The notes: generated by a model not told the origin, from the letters alone. A DNA stretch of 26,480 nt from an uncultured Christensenella sp. (GCA_910585055.1 CAJUBY010000001.1:1-26480), one strand, 5' to 3'. Counted from the stretch's first letter, positions 6,000 through 15,013 are shown. Made by a program: numbers and translations.

Positions 6000-7790
6000 T
6001 TACGCGTTTGCGAACTGCGAATTGTACAGCTCGGCGTAAAATCCGTTCTGCTTCAACAATTGCTCGTGGTCGCCTTTTTCTATAATATCTCCGTCCTTAA
6101 GCACGAGGATGACGTCGGCGTTCTTTATAGTGGACAAGCGGTGCGCGATCACAAACGAAGTCCTGTCCGCCGTCAGTTTGTCCATTGCTTCCTGAATGGC
6201 AAGCTCGGTACGCGTATCGACGTTGCTCGTCGCTTCGTCGAGTATCAAAAGCGGCGAATCCTTTATCATGGCGCGCGCTATCGTAAGCTGCTGCTTCTGC
6301 CCTTCGGAGATCTGCGAGCTTTCGCCTATCACCGTATCGTAACCGTCGGGCAGACACGAAATATAATGCGAAAGTCCTACGGCGGCGCAAACTTCGTCGA
6401 GCTGTGCATCCGTAATGCCGGTCTTATTATACACCAAATTCTCGCGTATGGTGCCCTCGAAAAGCCAAGTATTTTGCAATATCATATCAAACAGATCGTG
6501 AACTGTGCTCCGTTTCATATCCTTTACCGACACGCCGTCTACGCGTATATCGCCGCCGTTAAGCTCATAAAACCGCATGAGAAGGTTGACAATAGTCGTT
6601 TTTCCGGCGCCCGTCGGTCCTACGATGGCTACCTTTTGTCCGCCTTTGAGCTCCGCCGAAAATCCGTGGATTATCTCCTTGTCGGGCGAGTATCCGAATC
6701 TTATATTATCGAAAGTCACGTCGCCTCTTACAGTATCGACGCGCGCTGTCTTATAGCTCTCGTCGGGCATTTCTTCACTGTCGAGTATGCCGAATACCCT
6801 GCGGCTCGCCGCCGACGCCTGCTGAACGGACGTCATCACCTGCGCGATCGTTCCGAGCGGCTGCGAGAAAAGCCGCGCATAGATAACGAACGCCATTATG
6901 ATGCCGACATTCACCGCCTTGCTTCCGCTTATTATAAGAGATATACCGACGACGAATATCAATACGTACGACAGGTTGCCGACAAAACTCATTATCGGCT
7001 GCATTAAGCCGGACAAAAACTGCGATTTCCAATCACTCGTGCGCAGCCCGTCGTTTACCTTGCCGAATTTCTTTCGCGCGGCATGCTTGCCGTTATAGGC
7101 TTTTACTACCGCGTGTTGCGTAAACACTTCTTCTATCTGTCCGTCGAGCTCGCCGAGCTGTTCCTGTTTTGCATCGAAATGTTTTTGAGATGTTTTGAGT
7201 ATAACAGCCATAAATACAAATCCGAGCAACGAAGAACCTATGGTCGTAAGCGCGAGTATCGCGTTGGTCTTGAACATCATAACGACCGTTCCCAAAAACA
7301 GCGCGACCGCGGAAACGAGATTTGCCGTGCTTTGACTCAATGTCTGCGATATCGTATCGACGTCGTTTGTCATTCGGCTTAGCACATCGCCGGTGGCGGT
7401 AGTGTCAAAGTAATTCAGCGGCAGCCTGTTTATCTTGCGATTCATGTCGCTGCGCAGATCTTTGCTTATTTTCTGCGTAACGGTAGCCATTATAAACTGC
7501 TGACCGTACGAAAGCACCGCGCCGACGCCGTAGACGATAACAAGCCCTATGCAAATATCGAAAATAACGGTCATCTCGATACTGCCCGAAAGCCCTGATT
7601 TTATGGTGTTGGTAAGATCGGATATCTTATCCGGACCGATTATCGAGCATACCGCGCCGCCGACCGCGAGCAATATCGCAAGTATTATGACAGGCAGATA
7701 ACCTCTGCAATACATTATAAGTTTGCCGAAAGATTTAAAATCGGCTTTTTCGGGTTTACCGCCTTTTACATTTCTCATTACGGGGGGCAT
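6000..7790 (-). CDS. ABC exporter half-transporter, catalytically consensus-type subunit
   Basis: A 596-residue type IV (ABCB-like) half-transporter with six membrane helices in roughly residues 25-310 and the ATPase domain at about 355-590. Walker A is GPTGAGKT (391-398), Walker B is LLILDEATS with the catalytic Glu, and the switch is IAHRLS. The signature reads ISEGQ rather than LSGGQ. Together with its partner (7792-9540) this is the asymmetric arrangement of heterodimeric multidrug exporters such as BmrCD/TM287-288: this subunit supplies the intact Walker B and the deviant signature. AAGGAGGAG at the end of the upstream gene serves as its ribosome site; the genes are one base apart. Substrate is unknown. 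Confidence 0.93.
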   Translation of the reverse strand: MPPVMRNVKGGKPEKADFKSFGKLIMYCRGYLPVIILAILLAVGGAVCSIIGPDKISDLTNTIKSGLSGSIEMTVIFDICIGLVIVYGVGAVLSYGQQFIMATVTQKISKDLRSDMNRKINRLPLNYFDTTATGDVLSRMTNDVDTISQTLSQSTANLVSAVALFLGTVVMMFKTNAILALTTIGSSLLGFVFMAVILKTSQKHFDAKQEQLGELDGQIEEVFTQHAVVKAYNGKHAARKKFGKVNDGLRTSDWKSQFLSGLMQPIMSFVGNLSYVLIFVVGISLIISGSKAVNVGIIMAFVIYARLFSQPLGTIAQVMTSVQQASAASRRVFGILDSEEMPDESYKTARVDTVRGDVTFDNIRFGYSPDKEIIHGFSAELKGGQKVAIVGPTGAGKTTIVNLLMRFYELNGGDIRVDGVSVKDMKRSTVHDLFDMILQNTWLFEGTIRENLVYNKTGITDAQLDEVCAAVGLSHYISCLPDGYDTVIGESSQISEGQKQQLTIARAMIKDSPLLILDEATSNVDTRTELAIQEAMDKLTADRTSFVIAHRLSTIKNADVILVLKDGDIIEKGDHEQLLKQNGFYAELYNSQFANA

Positions 7791-7791
7791 A

Positions 7792-9540
7792 TTACAACTC
7801 CTCCTTCGACAGCTGCGAAAGCGCTATTTCTTTATATACGGGGCATGTGCGCAAAAGCTCTTCGTGCCTGCCCATGCCGACTATGCGACCGCGATCGATA
7901 ACCGCGATCTTATCCGCGTTCATTATCGTACCTATGCGCTGAGCGACGATAACGACCGTAGCGTCGCCGCAACGCTCTTTTATGTTTTTGCGCACCGTCA
8001 TATCGGTCTTGTAATCGAGCGCGGAAAAAGTGTCGTCGAATATCATAAGCTCGGCGTTTTTGTACACCGCGCGCGCAATCGAAAGACGCTGCTTCTGTCC
8101 GCCCGAAAAGTTGGTGCCGTCCTGCGCGACCGACGCGTACGTTCCTTTTTCCAGTCCGTTTACAAACTCCGACGCGCAAGCCGTATCCAACGCGGCATTC
8201 AGCCGTTCTTCGTCCGCGTCGCCGCTGCCGTAAGCGACGTTTTCCCGAATGTCGCCCTTAAACATAACGGCGCGCTGCGGCGCCAACGCTATCGCGCCGC
8301 GTAAGACCTCCTCGTCATAGTCCTTTACGTTTACTCCGTTGAACAGCACTTCGCCGCTGTCGACGTCGTAAAACCGTTCTATAAGATTGACTACGGTGGA
8401 TTTGCCGCTGCCCGTCGCGCCGATAAAAGCCATAGTCTCTCCGCGTCCGACGGCAAAGGATATGTCAGACAGTACTTTTCCGTCACTGCGATCGTACGAA
8501 AAACCGACGTTTTTGAATTCGAGAACGGGCGTATCGGATAAGTGCGGAATTTCTTTTACCGTACCGCTTCTGACAGAGCGGTGCGTTATAAGCACGTCGC
8601 GTATGCGCTTGCCCGATACCATGCACCGCGGAAGTATCATAAATATCATGATCAACAGCATAAACGCCATTACCACCTGCATGGCATACTGAGTGAATAT
8701 AGTCATATCCGCAAACAGCATGCCTTTTTCGGCGGTGGGCGCGTCGTTTATGAGCAGCGCGCCTATCCAATAGACTATAAGCGTAAGTCCGTTTAGACAC
8801 ACCGTCATTATCGGGTTCATCAATCCGAGCCAACGCGACGTAAAAAGTTGGTTGCGTTTGACTTTGTCGTTTACCTTTTCGAATTTGGCGGCTTGATACT
8901 CTTCCGCGTTGAACGCGCGCACCACGCGCACTCCGGTTATGCTTTCGCGCGTAGCCGTGTTAAGATCGTCGGTAAGCTGTTGGATCTTCTTGAACTTGGG
9001 ATAGCATATAAGCACGAGCGCCGCCACCGCCGCCACTATCACAGCTACGACTACAGCCGTAGCTACGGTCCATTCGACGGCAGTCGACGATATTTTGGTA
9101 ATCGACCACACTGCCAGCACAGGCGCCTTTATAAGAAGCTGCAAACCGACCGCGACAAACATCTGCATCTGCACTATATCGTTGGTGGTACGGGTTATAA
9201 GGCTTGCCGAGCCGAATTTGTTTATTTCCGCCGCGGAAAACGACGTTACCCTGTCGAACATCGCCTTACGCAACGTGTTTGCATAGTTCGCCGCCGTACG
9301 CGCCGCAAAAAAACCGCATACCGCCGAACACGCCGCGCTCGCAAACGCGTACAAAAGCATAAATCCGCCGTTTTTCCAAACCGCCGTCATCGTCGATGCG
9401 CCGGACACTATCTCCGTCATAAGCTTTTCGGTATATTCCGGCATGGTAACGTCGAAATACACCTGCGCCACTACGAACCCGGCACACAAAAATACTGTCA
9501 GCCAATCGCGCGCCCTCAAATATCTTAAAAGTCCGAACAT
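7792..9540 (-). CDS. ABC exporter half-transporter with degenerate ATP site
   Basis: A 582-residue membrane-fused ATPase, six helices within about residues 12-305. Walker A is GATGSGKS (374-381) and the signature FSGGQ is canonical. Walker B is MIFDDTFSALD, with Asp in place of the catalytic Glu, and the switch His is Gln (VAQRIGT). These changes are the known mark of the non-hydrolysing partner in heterodimeric exporters, so the degenerate site would be formed by this Walker A/B and the ISEGQ of the other subunit. AAAGGAG precedes the ATG. It follows marR by 14 bases and is presumably repressed by it. Likely role: drug, peptide or lipid export. Confidence 0.93.
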   Translation of the reverse strand: MFGLLRYLRARDWLTVFLCAGFVVAQVYFDVTMPEYTEKLMTEIVSGASTMTAVWKNGGFMLLYAFASAACSAVCGFFAARTAANYANTLRKAMFDRVTSFSAAEINKFGSASLITRTTNDIVQMQMFVAVGLQLLIKAPVLAVWSITKISSTAVEWTVATAVVVAVIVAAVAALVLICYPKFKKIQQLTDDLNTATRESITGVRVVRAFNAEEYQAAKFEKVNDKVKRNQLFTSRWLGLMNPIMTVCLNGLTLIVYWIGALLINDAPTAEKGMLFADMTIFTQYAMQVVMAFMLLIMIFMILPRCMVSGKRIRDVLITHRSVRSGTVKEIPHLSDTPVLEFKNVGFSYDRSDGKVLSDISFAVGRGETMAFIGATGSGKSTVVNLIERFYDVDSGEVLFNGVNVKDYDEEVLRGAIALAPQRAVMFKGDIRENVAYGSGDADEERLNAALDTACASEFVNGLEKGTYASVAQDGTNFSGGQKQRLSIARAVYKNAELMIFDDTFSALDYKTDMTVRKNIKERCGDATVVIVAQRIGTIMNADKIAVIDRGRIVGMGRHEELLRTCPVYKEIALSQLSKEEL

Positions 9541-9554
9541 CGCAACTCCTTTTG

Positions 9555-10019
9555 TTATAAAGTTTTGTTATCGCTGCCGCCTGCCGCGCGCTCTCCGTTT
9601 TTGATCACGAGCGCTTTGTTGATGGCGGACGCAATGCGGATAAATTCGTTCATATCTTTTTCTCCCACGGTATCAAACAGATATTCCACATTGTCGAATA
9701 TCTCCTTGTCGCAGCGCGCTATCTCGCGCCTGCCGGAGTCCGTCAGCTTTACATTGATACGCCGACGGTCTGTTTCCGAAGTCCTACGCTTTACATACCC
9801 CTTTTTTTCGAGCACGTTGAGCGCCGCCGCAACGCGCGGAGTGCTTATCCCCAAAGTATTGGCTATATCGCCTGCCGCAGTATCGCCGTCCGCGCCGTCA
9901 AGCATGTGCATGACCATGTACATGCCCCTTTCGCTGTCGTCCAGCTCCTTAAAAAAATCCTTGGGTCTGTTTTCGTAAAACCTTTTCAAAAAATCACGTA
10001 CCCTTTGCCGAGCGTCCAT
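9555..10019 (-). CDS. MarR-family transcriptional regulator
   Basis: A 154-residue winged-helix protein, normal MarR length. The DNA-binding part is GDIANTLGISTPRVAAALNVLEKKGYVKRRTSETDRRRINVKLTDSGR (about residues 46-94), with the recognition helix STPRVAAALNVLEKKG and the wing carrying the typical SETDRRR. Flanking helices should form the dimer interface. The ATG follows GGAGGGTGATACG. It is the first gene of the operon encoding the two exporter subunits and LuxS. A 36-bp near-palindrome lies between its -10 and its ribosome site, so autorepression relieved by an exporter substrate is the likely mode. Confidence 0.92.
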   Translation of the reverse strand: MDARQRVRDFLKRFYENRPKDFFKELDDSERGMYMVMHMLDGADGDTAAGDIANTLGISTPRVAAALNVLEKKGYVKRRTSETDRRRINVKLTDSGRREIARCDKEIFDNVEYLFDTVGEKDMNEFIRIASAINKALVIKNGERAAGGSDNKTL

Positions 10020-10035
10020 CGTATCACCCTCCGAA

Positions 10036-10071
10036 ATTATCTAACACCATTAGCTAATAGTGTTAGATAAT
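10036..10071. promoter_or_regulatory. MarR operator: 36-bp near-perfect palindrome
   Basis: ATTATCTAACAC at the left and GTGTTAGATAAT at the right are 12-bp perfect inverted arms. The centre is ATTAGCTAAT, itself a palindrome, with one mismatched pair flanking it. The element begins immediately downstream of the -10 of the marR promoter, covering +1. Confidence 0.8.
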
Positions 10072-10100
10072 ATTATATATGCTTGCATTTCCGCTGTCAA
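10072..10100 (-). promoter_or_regulatory. Promoter of the marR-exporter-luxS operon
   Basis: Consensus minus-strand promoter: TTGACA (10095-10100), 17 bp, TATAAT (10072-10077), abutting the palindrome. Confidence 0.88.
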
Positions 10101-10163
10101 GCGTTTTTACATGCTTTTTTGCATAAAAATCTTCGGTATATTTGTATTTTTTTGAATAAGCAC

Positions 10164-10192
10164 TTGACAGCACGCCTTGCCGATGATATAAT
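10164..10192 (+). promoter_or_regulatory. Promoter of the secreted protein/LRR lipoprotein pair
   Basis: Consensus plus-strand promoter: TTGACA (10164-10169), 17 bp, TATAAT (10187-10192), 30 bases before the ATG at 10223, with AAAGGAAG between. Confidence 0.88.
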
Positions 10193-10222
10193 TGCCGCAT
10201 ATTATAAATAAAGGAAGTAATT

Positions 10223-11251
10223 ATGAAAAAGATTGCAACGGCGGCAATAGCCGTCTTTTCGTGTTTGATTTTTTTGTCGCCTACAGCGACGCCGCCACGC
10301 GTACATGCCTCGGAGTATCGTAGCGACTGTCTTTACGTTTACACCTGCGAGCCTACGCTAACAGACGACGATTTCCGACAAGCCGGCGGATCGATACCCG
10401 ACCGCTTACCTATCGCTCCGTCAGAGTTCTACGGTGCATTACAACAAGGCATTTTCGAGCCGAATGACCGCCTTTATTTTATTTTGGAAATGGACGGACT
10501 GTATACCGATGACACGACGCTGGCGAATCAATTTATACAATGGCGCGACAAAGGCGTGTGCATAATGCTTATAACGCATTACGACGAACGACTCATCGGC
10601 GACAATATGGAGCCGGACGATATCCGTATCGACTATATGAATTATGCCAACGTATTTTTGTGTTTGGACGTGTTTTACGACTTTGCGACCGATGTTTTGG
10701 CAAACACTATAATAGACACTCAACGATTTAACGACGAGAGTTGGATAGACAAAACTACCAACAAAACGGCGTTTAACGGCACGATCGTTTTGGATAAATT
10801 CTTTACCGACTACATGCCTGCAGAAAAAACAGTCGATTATTTTTACATATACAATTATTATTGGAGAATCAAACATTCCGCCGAATACCCTTCGGACACG
10901 CAACTATGGCGCCATTCGCTGTGCGAAGTCGAAAGCGGCTGGTATATGAAAAAAAGCTGGTACGATTACAATGAGCGTGCCACGGAAGCAAATTTATGGA
11001 ACAATCGTACCGGGGAACCGATTCTCGATACGCCGTACTTTTTCGTAAGATCGGTCAAGCCGCTTAACCGAAGTATGCAGGCGGAAGTAGAAACAGCGGA
11101 AGATCTCGGCATATCATATTGGGATTATACATTTACGACAGATCCCGGCGAATCGGGTTATCTTCCGTCGGAAGAAGATTTTCGCCAAATGAAAAACGAT
11201 TATTTATATGCATTCTTCTCCGGGGAGGATATACCGCATGAACCGAAATAA
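10223..11251 (+). CDS. Secreted protein of unknown function
   Basis: A 342-residue protein with an N-terminal signal peptide: KK, a hydrophobic core (IATAAIAVFSCLIFL), and a likely signal peptidase I site at VHA-S, about residue 30. No lipobox Cys and no further membrane segment. The mature part is acidic and rich in Tyr, Trp and Asp. It contains ANQFIQWRDKGVCIMLITHYDERLIGDN, which reads like a Rossmann-type strand-helix, and many aromatic stretches such as VDYFYIYNYYWRIKH. I do not recognise a family. It overlaps the lipoprotein gene downstream by 14 bases, so the two are co-translated and likely work together at the cell surface. Confidence 0.75.
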   Translation: MKKIATAAIAVFSCLIFLSPTATPPRVHASEYRSDCLYVYTCEPTLTDDDFRQAGGSIPDRLPIAPSEFYGALQQGIFEPNDRLYFILEMDGLYTDDTTLANQFIQWRDKGVCIMLITHYDERLIGDNMEPDDIRIDYMNYANVFLCLDVFYDFATDVLANTIIDTQRFNDESWIDKTTNKTAFNGTIVLDKFFTDYMPAEKTVDYFYIYNYYWRIKHSAEYPSDTQLWRHSLCEVESGWYMKKSWYDYNERATEANLWNNRTGEPILDTPYFFVRSVKPLNRSMQAEVETAEDLGISYWDYTFTTDPGESGYLPSEEDFRQMKNDYLYAFFSGEDIPHEPK

Positions 11252-13046
11252 ATCAAGATGTGCGTTTGTCCTGTGTATCGCGTTGATAACGCTTGCGATC
11301 GGCGCGTTTGCGCTTTCCGGCTGTAAAAGCGAGACCGACGACGGTAAAAAAGAGTGTGTTCACCGTTGGACGGACGAATGGGAGTCGAACGGAACGTCGC
11401 ATTTCCACACGTGCCTGCTGTGCGACAAAAAGAAAGACGTATATCACTGCGATTTTCACAACTCGCTTTGTAATGTCTGCGGCAATTCGACGGTATACGG
11501 AGACGCCGCAATTATAACCGAATACGACGAATATTTCGGCGCGGTACCGGAGCCGGGATATTTGTTTAGGCTTACCGATAAATTCGAAGGCGAGTATTTC
11601 GAATTCCCTTCCGAATTTGCCGGCAAGCCGATATATCAAATAAGCTCTACGTCTAAAAAATTAAAAAAATTCAAAATTCCCGATTCCGTTAAAGTTTTCG
11701 AGAACGCCGGTTTTAAAAATTGCACATCTCTTACAGAGGTAGATATACCGGCTACGATAGATGCACTGCCTGCCGAACTATTTTTCGGATGCACGGCGCT
11801 GTCCAAAGTCGTACTTCACGACGGATTAAAGACAATAGGCGGCATGGCTTTCGGACGCTGCACGGCGCTGCGGCAAATAACGGTACCCCGTTCGGTAAAA
11901 GAAATGCGCGAGACTGTGTTTTACGAATGTACGGCTCTGTCCGAAATGGTAATACCCGATTCGGTGGAGACATTACGCGGCGGTACGTTTATAGGCTGCA
12001 CCGCGCTCGAAAAAGCGGAAATATACGGTAAAGGAGACCACCTGACCTTGTCCTCGACGTTCAGAGACTGCCGATCGCTTACGGAAGTGATCCTGACAGA
12101 CAACGTCGCGATCCTTGCCGGAACCTTCCAAAACTGCAGTTCGCTCAAAAACGTCGTCATACCCGATTCGGTGACCGAATTAAGATCTTCCGTATTCCAA
12201 AATTGCAGTTCGCTCAAAAACGTCGTCATACCCGATTCGGTGACAGAAATAGGCGACAACGCGTTTCACAAATGCGCAAAACTGACAAGCGTAAAATTGC
12301 CCGCCGATATACAAACTGTGGAAAGTATGGCGTTTGCCGAAAGCGGACTTACCGATTTGACCGTTTCCGAGTCTTCCGCAAATACTTTAACTTATGCCGC
12401 AAATTCCTGTGTATCGGATACGCCTTGGTATGACGATCAACCCGACGGTCCGGTATATTTGGGAAAAGTACTCATCGACATTAAAGGAACACCGGCGGAC
12501 GGAACGTTTATAGACTATATACGCGACGATACCGTCGCGTTGGGCTTTAGGTCCACCGCAAATTTAAATAACTACAAAGGCGTGATCGGTTTTATAATTC
12601 CGCCGTCGGTCAAATATATTTGGGACGGCAATTTGTTATACAATAATGTAACGAGCATGGTCCTGCCGGGCACGGTCGAATGTATCTTTTTATCTTCATT
12701 TACGGTTGGGACGACGGTATATACCGACGCCCAACCGATTCCGCCGCTGTGGTTTTTGTATCATCCTGCCCATATTCGTTTCGGCAACAATACTTATATG
12801 TTTTACGGCTGCACGCTGTCTGACGACAAGAGTTACGTCGTATCCATTACCAAATCCGGCGATTGCATTCAAAAAAATCCCCAACACAATATTGCGGAAT
12901 TACAAATACCCAAAGCGCCGTTGCGCAAGGGATATGTTTTCGTCGGCTGGGCGGTAACGCCGAACGGCAACGCCGAATACTACATGGAAACGCTTGCCGA
13001 CGCGCCCGACGGAACGCTGTATGCCGTTTGGGAAAAAGTCGAGTAA
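11238..13046 (+). CDS. Surface lipoprotein with BspA-type leucine-rich repeats
   Basis: A 602-residue lipoprotein. The ATG at 11238 follows GGGGAGG and gives a clean lipoprotein signal with lipobox LSGC, lipidated Cys29; an ATG 30 bases upstream lacks this. After Cys29 comes a small Cys/His-rich module (HRWTDEWESNGTSHFHTCLLCDKK, seen here as paired CxxC motifs), then BspA-like repeats (LRR_5 type) at about residues 130-400 with the pattern F-x-x-C-x-x-L-x-x-v-x-I-P-x-S-V. A separate C-terminal Listeria-Bacteroides (InlB B-type) repeat runs from RKGYVFVGWAVTPNG to LYAVWEK. Such proteins bind host or cell-surface partners. Two LRR units are almost identical at DNA level. Confidence 0.88.
   Translation: MNRNKSRCAFVLCIALITLAIGAFALSGCKSETDDGKKECVHRWTDEWESNGTSHFHTCLLCDKKKDVYHCDFHNSLCNVCGNSTVYGDAAIITEYDEYFGAVPEPGYLFRLTDKFEGEYFEFPSEFAGKPIYQISSTSKKLKKFKIPDSVKVFENAGFKNCTSLTEVDIPATIDALPAELFFGCTALSKVVLHDGLKTIGGMAFGRCTALRQITVPRSVKEMRETVFYECTALSEMVIPDSVETLRGGTFIGCTALEKAEIYGKGDHLTLSSTFRDCRSLTEVILTDNVAILAGTFQNCSSLKNVVIPDSVTELRSSVFQNCSSLKNVVIPDSVTEIGDNAFHKCAKLTSVKLPADIQTVESMAFAESGLTDLTVSESSANTLTYAANSCVSDTPWYDDQPDGPVYLGKVLIDIKGTPADGTFIDYIRDDTVALGFRSTANLNNYKGVIGFIIPPSVKYIWDGNLLYNNVTSMVLPGTVECIFLSSFTVGTTVYTDAQPIPPLWFLYHPAHIRFGNNTYMFYGCTLSDDKSYVVSITKSGDCIQKNPQHNIAELQIPKAPLRKGYVFVGWAVTPNGNAEYYMETLADAPDGTLYAVWEKVE
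12126..12250 (+). repeat. Recent 69-bp tandem duplication of one leucine-rich repeat
   Basis: The stretch from TTCCAAAACTGCAG at 12126 recurs from 12195 with only a few base changes over more than 50 bp. The 69-bp period equals one 23-residue repeat and gives NCSSLKNVVIPDSVTE twice. Confidence 0.9.
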
Positions 13047-13175
13047 TATCTGCCGTACGGTCGTTCGATCTCAAACGGTACACGCGTATGATCTTATAGA
13101 AAAAAACAAACACACGTAATCGTTGCGTTTGAACCGAATACAAACAATATATAAACAATATTTCATATCAAACAC

Positions 13176-13211
13176 AAACGCGGTTTCGGACTTTCGTTCA
13201 AAACCGCGTTT
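13176..13211. terminator. Bidirectional terminator between the lipoprotein gene and nifU
   Basis: AAACGCGGTTT (13176-13186) and AAACCGCGTTT (13201-13211) form an 11-bp perfect stem. The A and T ends make it usable from both convergent genes; the gap 13047-13253 holds nothing else I can identify. Confidence 0.75.
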
Positions 13212-13253
13212 ATCTTTGACTTAAGCTCATTTAAAGCATCGGATTTTTGTATG

Positions 13254-13688
13254 CTATTCTTCTCCGTGCGGATCGTGACCGTCGTCTTCGGGGAAATCCG
13301 CGGGGTCGTATTCTATGCCGTTTTTGTCATAATAATCCTTTATCGCCGCGCGGATAGCCTGTTCGGCGAGCACCGAGCAATGCAGCTTGTGCGCAGGCAG
13401 TCCGTCCAGCGCTTCTACGACTGCTTTGTTGGTAAGCTCCAGAGCCTGCTCTATGGGTTTGCCCTTAATAAGTTCGGTCGCCATCGACGACGACGCGATA
13501 GCGCTTCCGCAGCCGAACGTGTTGAATTTGATGTCCGTGATAACGCCGTCCTTTACCTTTATATACATCTTCATTATGTCGCCGCAGCGCGCATTGCCTA
13601 CTTCGCCGATTCCGTCCGCATCGTCGAGCTTGCCTACGTTGCGCGGATTGCGGAAGTGATCCATTACCTTTTCGCTGTATAATGCCAT
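13254..13688 (-). CDS. nifU: Iron-sulfur cluster scaffold protein, NifU/IscU family
   Basis: A 144-residue scaffold on which [2Fe-2S] or [4Fe-4S] clusters are built. The start at 13688 (MALYSEKVMDHF) has AGGAG upstream and matches the usual N-terminus of the family; an in-frame ATG 12 codons earlier has no such support. The three cluster ligands are C35 in NARCGD, C60 in FGCGSAIASSS and C104 in LHCSVLAE. The C-terminus carries an acidic, His-containing tail (EDDGHDPHGEE). The gene follows the cysteine desulfurase gene by 48 bases, the usual clostridial nifS-nifU order, with no separate IscA or ferredoxin. Confidence 0.95.
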   Translation of the reverse strand: MALYSEKVMDHFRNPRNVGKLDDADGIGEVGNARCGDIMKMYIKVKDGVITDIKFNTFGCGSAIASSSMATELIKGKPIEQALELTNKAVVEALDGLPAHKLHCSVLAEQAIRAAIKDYYDKNGIEYDPADFPEDDGHDPHGEE

Positions 13689-13736
13689 GTTTATTCTCCT
13701 GTAGATCTGTTTGCGATCGAACATTCGACCGTAGCT

Positions 13737-14942
13737 TTACAATAAGTGCGGTTTTTCGCCGTTTTCCAGCGCTTCCCACACCGGTGAGATATTGCGCAGA
13801 TACGCGACGACCTTAGGCACCGTTTCGACTATAGCGTCGGCGTCGGCGTCCGAGTTGTATTCCGACAGACTGATGCGCAGGCTGCCGTGCGCCACTTCGT
13901 GCGGAAGTCCGAGCGCAAGCAAAACGTGCGACGGATCGAGCGACCCGGACGTGCAAGCCGAACCGCTGGACGCGCATATCCCTGCGTCGTCGAGCAGAAG
14001 CAACAGGCTTTCGCCCTCTATACCTTCGAAACACATATTGACTATGCCGGGCAGGCGTTTGTTTCTGTCGCCGTTAAGTTTGGAATGCGGAATACGCGAC
14101 AGTCCGGATATTATCTTATCGCACAGCCTGCGTTCCTTTTCGGCGTTGGCGTTCATGTTATCGCAGGCGTCGTCCAAAGCCGCCGCCATAGCGGCGATAC
14201 CGGCAAGATTTTCCGTTCCGGCTCTCCTGCCCTTTTCCTGAGCTCCGCCTTCTATAAAAGACGCAAGCGGCACGCCGCGGCGGACGTACAGAGCGCCGAC
14301 GCCCTTTGCGCCGTGAAACTTGTGCGCCGACAGCGACAGCATATCGATATCCATAGCCTTAACGTCCACGGGCACATGCCCTACGGCTTGGACCGCGTCG
14401 GTATGGAACGTTACTTTGCGTTCGCGGCACAGCGCGCCTATCTCGGCTATAGGCTGCAAAGTTCCTATCTCGTTGTTGGCGAACATAACGGTGACGAGCG
14501 CGGTGTCCCGGCGTATTGCGTTCCCGACCTGCGCCGCGTCGATCACACCGTTTTCGTGAACGTCGAGATAAGTAACTTCAAACCCTTCGCGCTCCAACTT
14601 TTTAAGCGTATGCAAAACGGCATGGTGCTCGAACGCGGTCGATATTATGTGTTTTTTGCCGCGCTTTGCGCCGTTATACGCCGCCGACCTTATAGCTTGG
14701 TTATCTGCCTCGCTTCCGCCGGACGTAAAATAAATCTCTGCCGGATCGGCGTTGAGCCTTGCGGCTATCCTCGCACGGAACCCGTCCAAAGCCTCTTTCG
14801 CCTTTTGCCCTGCCGTATGGAGCGACGACGGATTGCCGTAAACTTCCTTTAAATAGAGCGTCATTGCGTCTATTGCGACGTCGCTCATCGCGGTGGTCGC
14901 GGCATTATCCGCATATACGGTTTTGATCTCGGAGTTTTTCAA
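13737..14942 (-). CDS. nifS: Cysteine desulfurase, NifS/IscS family
   Basis: A 401-residue PLP enzyme that takes sulfur from cysteine and passes it as a persulfide to the scaffold. The PLP lysine is K208 in SLSAHKFHGAKG and the persulfide Cys is C330 in SSGSACTSGS. The N-terminal YADNAATTAMS and GSEADNQAI are diagnostic. The start is TTG at 14940-14942, with AGGAA eight bases upstream and no ATG before the conserved region. A strong promoter precedes it, and nifU follows, so the pair supplies Fe-S clusters. No IscR-type regulator gene is linked. Confidence 0.95.
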   Translation of the reverse strand: MKNSEIKTVYADNAATTAMSDVAIDAMTLYLKEVYGNPSSLHTAGQKAKEALDGFRARIAARLNADPAEIYFTSGGSEADNQAIRSAAYNGAKRGKKHIISTAFEHHAVLHTLKKLEREGFEVTYLDVHENGVIDAAQVGNAIRRDTALVTVMFANNEIGTLQPIAEIGALCRERKVTFHTDAVQAVGHVPVDVKAMDIDMLSLSAHKFHGAKGVGALYVRRGVPLASFIEGGAQEKGRRAGTENLAGIAAMAAALDDACDNMNANAEKERRLCDKIISGLSRIPHSKLNGDRNKRLPGIVNMCFEGIEGESLLLLLDDAGICASSGSACTSGSLDPSHVLLALGLPHEVAHGSLRISLSEYNSDADADAIVETVPKVVAYLRNISPVWEALENGEKPHLL

Positions 14943-14956
14943 TTTTAAATTCCTAT

Positions 14957-15013
14957 TGAATTAGTATGAATTAGTTTCAATGTTATTATAAGACTTGACC
15001 GGAAATTTGTCAA
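14957..15013 (-). promoter_or_regulatory. nifS-nifU promoter with a tandem 10-bp repeat in the leader
   Basis: Minus-strand TTGACA (15008-15013), 17 bp, TATAAT (14985-14990). Between the -10 and the TTG start lie two adjacent 10-bp direct repeats, TGAATTAGTA and TGAATTAGTT on the plus strand (14957-14976), positioned like an operator or leader element. Confidence 0.75.

Noticed and set aside
4916..6085. 389-codon plus-strand open frame
   Set aside because: It is the antisense shadow of the AlkD-like gene, luxS and part of an exporter gene, all of which have clear motifs and ribosome sites. The translation has no recognisable motif.
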